Positions 59,682-64,000 of a stretch of DNA of 64,000 bases are shown here, one piece after another (the first letter of the stretch is position 1; every line of letters begins with the position of its first letter). Source of the DNA: Pseudomonas sp. 102515. GTDB taxonomy: Bacteria > Pseudomonadota > Gammaproteobacteria > Pseudomonadales > Pseudomonadaceae. The notes under the pieces were generated by a model. It searched no databases. It had not been told where the DNA came from and saw only the letters and a program-made list of their open reading frames with translations. The position numbers and the translations under genes are program-made. The stretch is taken from contig NZ_JAVHTY010000003.1 in assembly GCF_031085165.1 (NCBI RefSeq), positions 248,001 through 312,000 of the forward strand. The letters run 5' to 3'.

Positions 59682-60010
59682 CGCGTGCTGCCTGGCTGCT
59701 CGCGGCCCTCCTGCCCCTGGCGGGCGGCGCCGCGGCCAGCGCCCGCCTGGAGTTGCAGCCGCAAACGGCGGGCGCCCAGGTGCAGCTGTGCTTTACCGGC
59801 GAAGACGCACCCCTGCGCTACGAACTCATCGTCGAAGTGCAGGGTCCGGGCGGTGTCGCTCGCACCCGCCAGGCCGGCGAGGCCAGGGGTGATGGCTGCC
59901 CGGTCACCACGCGCCTGGGCGCCGCGCCGGGCAGTCTGATCGAGGCGACGCTGAGTTGGCAGCGGCAGGGACAGGTGCAGTCCGCCATCGAGCGACGCTT
60001 GCAGCTGTAG
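59678..60010 (+). CDS. csgH: Curli chaperone/inhibitor CsgH-like (CsgC-type) periplasmic protein
   Basis: A 110-residue secreted protein with a signal peptide (MTRAAWLLAALLPLAGGAAA) and a GTG start in a GTGA overlap with the csgA stop. The mature part looks like a small immunoglobulin-type beta sandwich: ARLELQPQTAGAQVQLCFTG, LRYELIVEVQGPGGVARTRQ, SLIEATLSWQRQGQVQSAIE. It has two cysteines (about 38 and 73) that could form a disulfide. CsgC and CsgH stop curlin from polymerising in the periplasm; the assignment rests on position, size and fold pattern. Confidence 0.7.
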   Translation: MTRAAWLLAALLPLAGGAAASARLELQPQTAGAQVQLCFTGEDAPLRYELIVEVQGPGGVARTRQAGEARGDGCPVTTRLGAAPGSLIEATLSWQRQGQVQSAIERRLQL

Positions 60011-60021
60011 CTCAGCGCAGA

Positions 60022-60037
60022 GGTTCCACGTGGAACC
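60022..60037. other. parS-type ParB binding site between csgH and thrB
   Basis: GGTTCCACGTGGAACC is a perfect 16-bp palindrome with the same 14-bp core as the site at 32999. It lies in the 32-bp gap between two convergent stop codons, where no coding constraint explains it. Confidence 0.8.
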
Positions 60038-60042
60038 GCGGG

Positions 60043-60996
60043 CTACAGGGTCAGCGGCAATTCCAGCGGGGTCTGTTGCCGCGCCGCCAGGCGCTGCTGG
60101 AATTCCGCCGGATCATGGATCAGCACATCCTGGCCGGCGAAGGCCTGGGCAGCGATCAGCCGTGACAGCCAGAAGCGTACGCAGGCGACCCGCAGCAGCA
60201 CCGGCCACAATTCGGCTTCGCGCGGCGTGAAGTGGCGGTCGGCGGCATAGGCCGCCAGCAGCGCCCGGGCCCGCGGCAGGTCCAGCGCGCCGCTCTCGGT
60301 GGAGCACCAGTCGTTCACCGTGATGGCGAGGTCATAGAGCATCCAGCCGGAACTGGCGTTGTAGAAGTCGATGACGCCCGACAGCCGGGGGCCGTCGAAC
60401 ATCACGTTGTCGCGGAACAGGTCGCCGTGCAGATTGGCCTCGGGGAGCGGGGGCTGCTCGCTCAGCAGCTCGCGGATCTCCGCCAGGGTGCGCTCCAGCA
60501 ATGGCCGGGCGGTCGCGTCCAGGGTCGCCGCCAGGCGCTCGCCTTCGGCCAGCATCCAGGCCAGGCCGCGATCACTGGCGCGCTCGATGCGGCGCTCGCC
60601 GGCGGTGGCCCGGTGCAGATGGCCCAGCAGGTGGCCGACTTCGCCGCAGTGATGGGGATTGGGCGCACGCTCGTGGCGACCGGCCAGGCGCGGTTGCAGC
60701 AGCGCCGGCTTGCCGGCCAGTTCGCGCAGGGCCTGGCCATCCTGGGTGCGCACCGCATAGGGCACCGGCAGGTCGGCGTCGTGGAGGACGTCGAGCAGCT
60801 CGATGAAGAACGGCATCTCCGCCACCGGACCGCGCTCCACCAGGGTCAGGACGAATTCGCCGCCTTCCAGGCTGATGAAGTAGTTGGTGTTTTCCGACCC
60901 CTCGGCGATACCCTGGAAATCCCGCAGCCGGCCCAGGCCATAGGGCGCGAGAAAGGCTTCGAGGGTGGGACGATCGAGGGGCGTGAAGACGGACAT
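60043..60996 (-). CDS. thrB: Homoserine kinase (ThrB, APH-type)
   Basis: Phosphorylates homoserine in threonine synthesis. The protein has 317 residues of the aminoglycoside-phosphotransferase-like ThrB found in pseudomonads. N-lobe MSVFTPLDRPTLEAFLAPYG, GIAEGSENTNYFISLEGGEFVLTLVE; catalytic loop LHGDLFRDNVMFDG (about 198-211); metal motif GVIDFYNASSGWMLYDLAI; C-terminal QQTPLELPLTL. It is adjacent to the DUF2782 gene and polA as in P. aeruginosa (PA5493-PA5495). Confidence 0.95.
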   Translation of the reverse strand: MSVFTPLDRPTLEAFLAPYGLGRLRDFQGIAEGSENTNYFISLEGGEFVLTLVERGPVAEMPFFIELLDVLHDADLPVPYAVRTQDGQALRELAGKPALLQPRLAGRHERAPNPHHCGEVGHLLGHLHRATAGERRIERASDRGLAWMLAEGERLAATLDATARPLLERTLAEIRELLSEQPPLPEANLHGDLFRDNVMFDGPRLSGVIDFYNASSGWMLYDLAITVNDWCSTESGALDLPRARALLAAYAADRHFTPREAELWPVLLRVACVRFWLSRLIAAQAFAGQDVLIHDPAEFQQRLAARQQTPLELPLTL

Positions 60997-61058
60997 GACG
61001 GGGCCTGACGGGAGAATGTGCGAGCGGCGCGCAGTTTACCGGTCCAGACGCCCTGCGC

Positions 61059-61349
61059 CTACCAGCTGAACAGCCGCCAGCTGGGGACGTGCAGGGTCGG
61101 CTTGTCGTTGGCGGCGGTGCTGCTGCCATCGGCGGGCACCAGCTCGTAGGGCGCGCCATGCTTGGGGATGACCCGGGTGGACTGCAGCACGCCGCGGATG
61201 CGCGTCTCCTCGATGGTCTGGCCGCCGGCCTGGTAGCGGATCACCTTGATCTCGTCAGGCAGGGGCTTTTCCCCCGGTGGCAGCGGTTCCCCGGCCTGGA
61301 CCAGCGGGGCCAGCAGCAACGCGGCGAAGAGGAAGCGACGAGCACCCAT
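61059..61349 (-). CDS. DUF2782 family secreted protein
   Basis: A 96-residue protein of unknown function found between polA and thrB in pseudomonads. Signal peptide [20 protein letters not shown]. The DUF2782 core is ETRIRGVLQSTRVIPKHGAPYELV preceded by IKVIRYQAGGQTIEE. Periplasmic. It is transcribed in the same direction as thrB, 62 nt before it, and divergent from polA. Confidence 0.88.
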   Translation of the reverse strand: MGARRFLFAALLLAPLVQAGEPLPPGEKPLPDEIKVIRYQAGGQTIEETRIRGVLQSTRVIPKHGAPYELVPADGSSTAANDKPTLHVPSWRLFSW

Positions 61350-61460
61350 GGTAACCTTTGACCTTTTGAACGGAGCGAGTGGTCGATTCTAGAACCCGGC
61401 CTTGCCGTCGTCGAGACTGGCCGGACAGACGCCGCACACGCCACGACAAAGGTCCAGACC

Positions 61461-64000
61461 ATGAGCCACGCCCCTCTCGTCCTGGTGGACGGTTCCTCCT
61501 ACCTCTATCGCGCCTTCCATGCCCTGCCGCCGCTGATGACTTCCACCGGCAAGCCGACCGGCGCGGTGAAGGGCGTGCTGAACATGCTGCTGTCCCTGCG
61601 CCGCCAGTACCCGGACAGCCTCTTCGCGGTGGTCTTCGACGCCAAGGGCCCGACCTTCCGCGACGCACTCTTCGCCGACTACAAGGCCCAGCGCCCGGCC
61701 ATGCCCGACGACCTGCGCGGCCAGGTCGAGCCGCTGCACGCCTGCATCCGCGCCCTGGGCCTGCCGCTGCTGGCGGTCGAAGGCGTGGAAGCCGACGACG
61801 TCATCGGCACCCTCGCCCGTCACTGCGCCAGCGCCGAGCGTCCGGTGGTGATCTCCACCGGCGACAAGGACATGGCCCAGCTGGTCTGCCCCTATGTCAC
61901 CCTGGTCAACACCATGAGCGGCAGCGTGCTGGACGTGGAAGGGGTCAGGACCAAGTTCGGCGTGGGCCCCGAGCTGATCATCGACTACCTGGCGCTGATG
62001 GGCGACAAGATCGACAACATCCCCGGCGTACCGGGGGTGGGCGAGAAGACCGCCGCAGGGCTGCTCAATGGCATCGGCGGTGGCCTGGATACCCTCTACG
62101 CCAATCTCGACGCCGTGGCCGCCCTGCCCCTGCGCGGTGCCAAGTCGCTGGCCGCCAAGCTGGACCAGCATCGCGAGCAGGCCTACCTGTCCTACCAGCT
62201 GGCCACCATCAAGCTGGACGTACCGCTGGAGCTGACCTTCGAGGAGCTCACCGTCGGCGAGCCCCATGTGGAAGCCCTGATGGCGCTCTACCAGGAGCTG
62301 GAATTCAAGTCCTGGCTGGATGACCTGATCCGCGATACCAAGCGCCAGGGCGCGCCCCTGCCGCTGGCCGAGGACGCCGCCACCACCCAGGTGGAGACCC
62401 ACTACGATACCGTGCTGGAGCAGGCCGACTTCGACGCCTGGCTGGCGCGCCTGCAGGCCGCCGACCGCTTCGCCTTCGACACCGAGACCACCAGCATCGA
62501 CGCCCAGCGCGCCGAGCTGGTAGGGCTGTCCTTCGCCGTGGCGCCGGGCCAGGCCGCCTACGTGCCCCTGGCCCACAGCTACATGGGCGCGCCGGCCCAG
62601 CTCGGCCTGGAGCCGGTGCTGGCGGCGCTCAAGCCGCTGCTGGAGGACCCGGCCAAGCTCAAGGTCATGCAGCACGGCAAGTACGACCTCAATGTGCTGA
62701 CCCGCTACGACATCGCGATCCAGGGCATCGCCTTCGACACCATGCTCGAATCCTATGTGCTGGATGCCACCGCCACCCGTCACGACATGGACAGCCTGGC
62801 GCTCAAGTACCTGGGCCACAGCACCATCCGTTTCGAGGACATCGCCGGCAAGGGTGCCAAGCAGCTGACCTTCGACCAGATCGCCATCGAGCAGGCCGGA
62901 CCCTATGCCGCCGAGGATGCCGACGTCACCCTGCGCCTGCACGAGACGCTCTGGCCCAAGCTGGAGGCCATCCCCGGCCTGGCTGGGGTCCTGCGCGACA
63001 TCGAGATGCCGCTGGTGCCGGCGCTGGCGCGCATCGAGCGCAATGGCGCCTTGGTGGATTCGGCACTGCTCGGGGTGCAGAGCCGCGAGCTGGGCGAGAA
63101 GATGATCGCCCTGGAAAAGAAAGCCTATGAGCTGGCCGGCCAGGAATTCAACCTGGGTTCGCCCAAGCAGCTGGGTGAGATCCTCTTCGTCAAGCTGGGC
63201 CTGCCGGTGGTCAGCAAGACCGCTTCCGGCCAACCCTCCACCGCCGAGGCGGTGCTGCAGGAACTGGCCGACCAGGACTTCCCGCTGCCCAAGGTGCTGA
63301 TGCAGTACCGGCAGATGAGCAAGCTCAAGAGCACCTACACCGACAAGCTGCCGCAGCAGATCAATCCGCGCACCGGGCGCATCCATACCAGCTATCACCA
63401 GGCGGTGACGGCGACCGGCCGGCTGTCTTCCAGCGACCCGAATCTGCAGAACATCCCGATCCGCACCGCCGAGGGCCGGCGCATCCGCCAGGCCTTCGTC
63501 GCGCCCCAGGGCTATCGCCTGCTGGCGGCGGACTATTCGCAGATCGAGTTGCGCATCATGGCCCACCTGGCCCAGGACGAGGGTCTGCTGCACGCCTTCC
63601 AGAACGATCTGGACGTGCACCGCGCCACCGCCGCCGAGGTGATGGGCGTACCCCTGGAAGAGGTCAGCAACGAGGATCGCCGCCGCGCCAAGGCCATCAA
63701 CTTCGGCCTGATCTATGGCATGAGCGCCTTTGGCCTGGCCAAGCAGATCGGCGTCGGCCGGGCCGAGGCCCAGGCCTATATCGATCGCTACTTCCAGCGC
63801 TATCCAGGGGTGCTGGCCTATATGGAGCGCACCCGCGCCCAGGTGGTGGACCAGGGCTACGTGGAGACCCTCTATGGGCGCCGGCTGTACCTGCCGGACA
63901 TCCACTCCAAGAACCAGGGCCTGCGTCGGGCAGCCGAGCGGGCGGCGATCAACGCGCCCATGCAGGGCACTGCGGCGGACATCATCAAGCGCGCCATGAT
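61461..64000 (+). CDS. polA: DNA polymerase I, 5' part (cut by window edge)
   Basis: Repair and Okazaki-fragment polymerase. The frame is open from the ATG at 61461 to the window end, about 846 of an expected 915-930 residues. 5'-nuclease domain (about 1-290): [63 protein letters not shown]. 3'-5' exonuclease (about 310-500): [20 protein letters not shown], with DEDD-type residues apparently intact, including [11 protein letters not shown]. Polymerase domain: motif [18 protein letters not shown], motif [21 protein letters not shown]. Motif C lies beyond the edge. Confidence 0.97.
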   Translation, partial: MSHAPLVLVDGSSYLYRAFHALPPLMTSTGKPTGAVKGVLNMLLSLRRQYPDSLFAVVFDAKGPTFRDALFADYKAQRPAMPDDLRGQVEPLHACIRALGLPLLAVEGVEADDVIGTLARHCASAERPVVISTGDKDMAQLVCPYVTLVNTMSGSVLDVEGVRTKFGVGPELIIDYLALMGDKIDNIPGVPGVGEKTAAGLLNGIGGGLDTLYANLDAVAALPLRGAKSLAAKLDQHREQAYLSYQLATIKLDVPLELTFEELTVGEPHVEALMALYQELEFKSWLDDLIRDTKRQGAPLPLAEDAATTQVETHYDTVLEQADFDAWLARLQAADRFAFDTETTSIDAQRAELVGLSFAVAPGQAAYVPLAHSYMGAPAQLGLEPVLAALKPLLEDPAKLKVMQHGKYDLNVLTRYDIAIQGIAFDTMLESYVLDATATRHDMDSLALKYLGHSTIRFEDIAGKGAKQLTFDQIAIEQAGPYAAEDADVTLRLHETLWPKLEAIPGLAGVLRDIEMPLVPALARIERNGALVDSALLGVQSRELGEKMIALEKKAYELAGQEFNLGSPKQLGEILFVKLGLPVVSKTASGQPSTAEAVLQELADQDFPLPKVLMQYRQMSKLKSTYTDKLPQQINPRTGRIHTSYHQAVTATGRLSSSDPNLQNIPIRTAEGRRIRQAFVAPQGYRLLAADYSQIELRIMAHLAQDEGLLHAFQNDLDVHRATAAEVMGVPLEEVSNEDRRRAKAINFGLIYGMSAFGLAKQIGVGRAEAQAYIDRYFQRYPGVLAYMERTRAQVVDQGYVETLYGRRLYLPDIHSKNQGLRRAAERAAINAPMQGTAADIIKRAM

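Overview
The window is a GC-rich (roughly two thirds G+C) stretch of a Pseudomonas-type gammaproteobacterial chromosome. The main evidence is gene content: glcC/glcDEFG-glcB, pstSCAB-phoU followed by a CheY-type regulator, the eight-gene arnBCADTEF-ugd operon, a TIGR02449-zapA pair, and thrB / DUF2782 / polA in the order known from Pseudomonas. The single curli operon and the overall mix would fit the P. oryzihabitans/P. psychrotolerans group, but that species guess is an inference. There are no rRNA or tRNA genes, no insertion sequence with a transposase, and no CRISPR array. Two 16-bp ParB (parS-type) palindromes, at 32999 and 60022, suggest an origin-proximal location. That agrees with where polA, thrB, pst and glc lie in P. 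aeruginosa.

Layout. 1-6214: glycolate/glyoxylate catabolism (malate synthase G, GlcG, the three-subunit glycolate oxidase GlcDEF) with divergent regulator glcC. The glcC-glcD gap has two identical operator-like palindromes, and glcD has a Crc/Hfq-type CA motif in its leader. 6361-9639: a CorC/CNNM-CBS membrane protein convergent with a 7TM-DISM diguanylate cyclase. 9828-13014: two paralogous secreted M23 peptidases flanking an AraC regulator, with an orphan intrinsic terminator and a structured repeat. 13029-20706: CheY-type regulator, phoU, pstB, pstA, pstC, pstS, with two Pho boxes. 20976-24443: MHS-family transporter plus M20 amidohydrolase, then an anchored beta-propeller protein. 24602-35111: an ArnT-like glycosyltransferase at the end of the complete arn (Ara4N lipid A modification) operon.

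35376-38800: TIGR02449 and zapA, then a periplasmic chorismate mutase directly followed by a TctD/TctE-type two-component pair. 38913-42853: thiolase, aromatic-acid MFS transporter and alginate-export-type porin. Their leader holds a possible 19-residue peptide gene preceded by a CA motif, and a PcaR-like site. 43246-50474: small metabolic and regulatory genes (I78 inhibitor lipoprotein, HAD phosphatase, esterase, GNAT, TetR/GST pair, SDR, DUF924, Lrp, HglS). 50593-54588: two small secreted proteins and a DctB/DctD-type sensor and sigma-54 activator. 54673-60010: a SIS-domain isomerase/deaminase and a one-direction curli operon csgD-E-F-G-B-A-H with a large CsgA. 60043-64000: thrB, a DUF2782 gene and the 5' part of polA.

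The most unusual non-coding signals are a pair of homologous 145-176 bp structured repeats (11879-12054 and 24441-24585). Their stems have changed by paired substitutions, and both sit at stop codons between convergent genes. The parS pair and the CA-motif/leader-peptide arrangement upstream of the porin operon are also notable.
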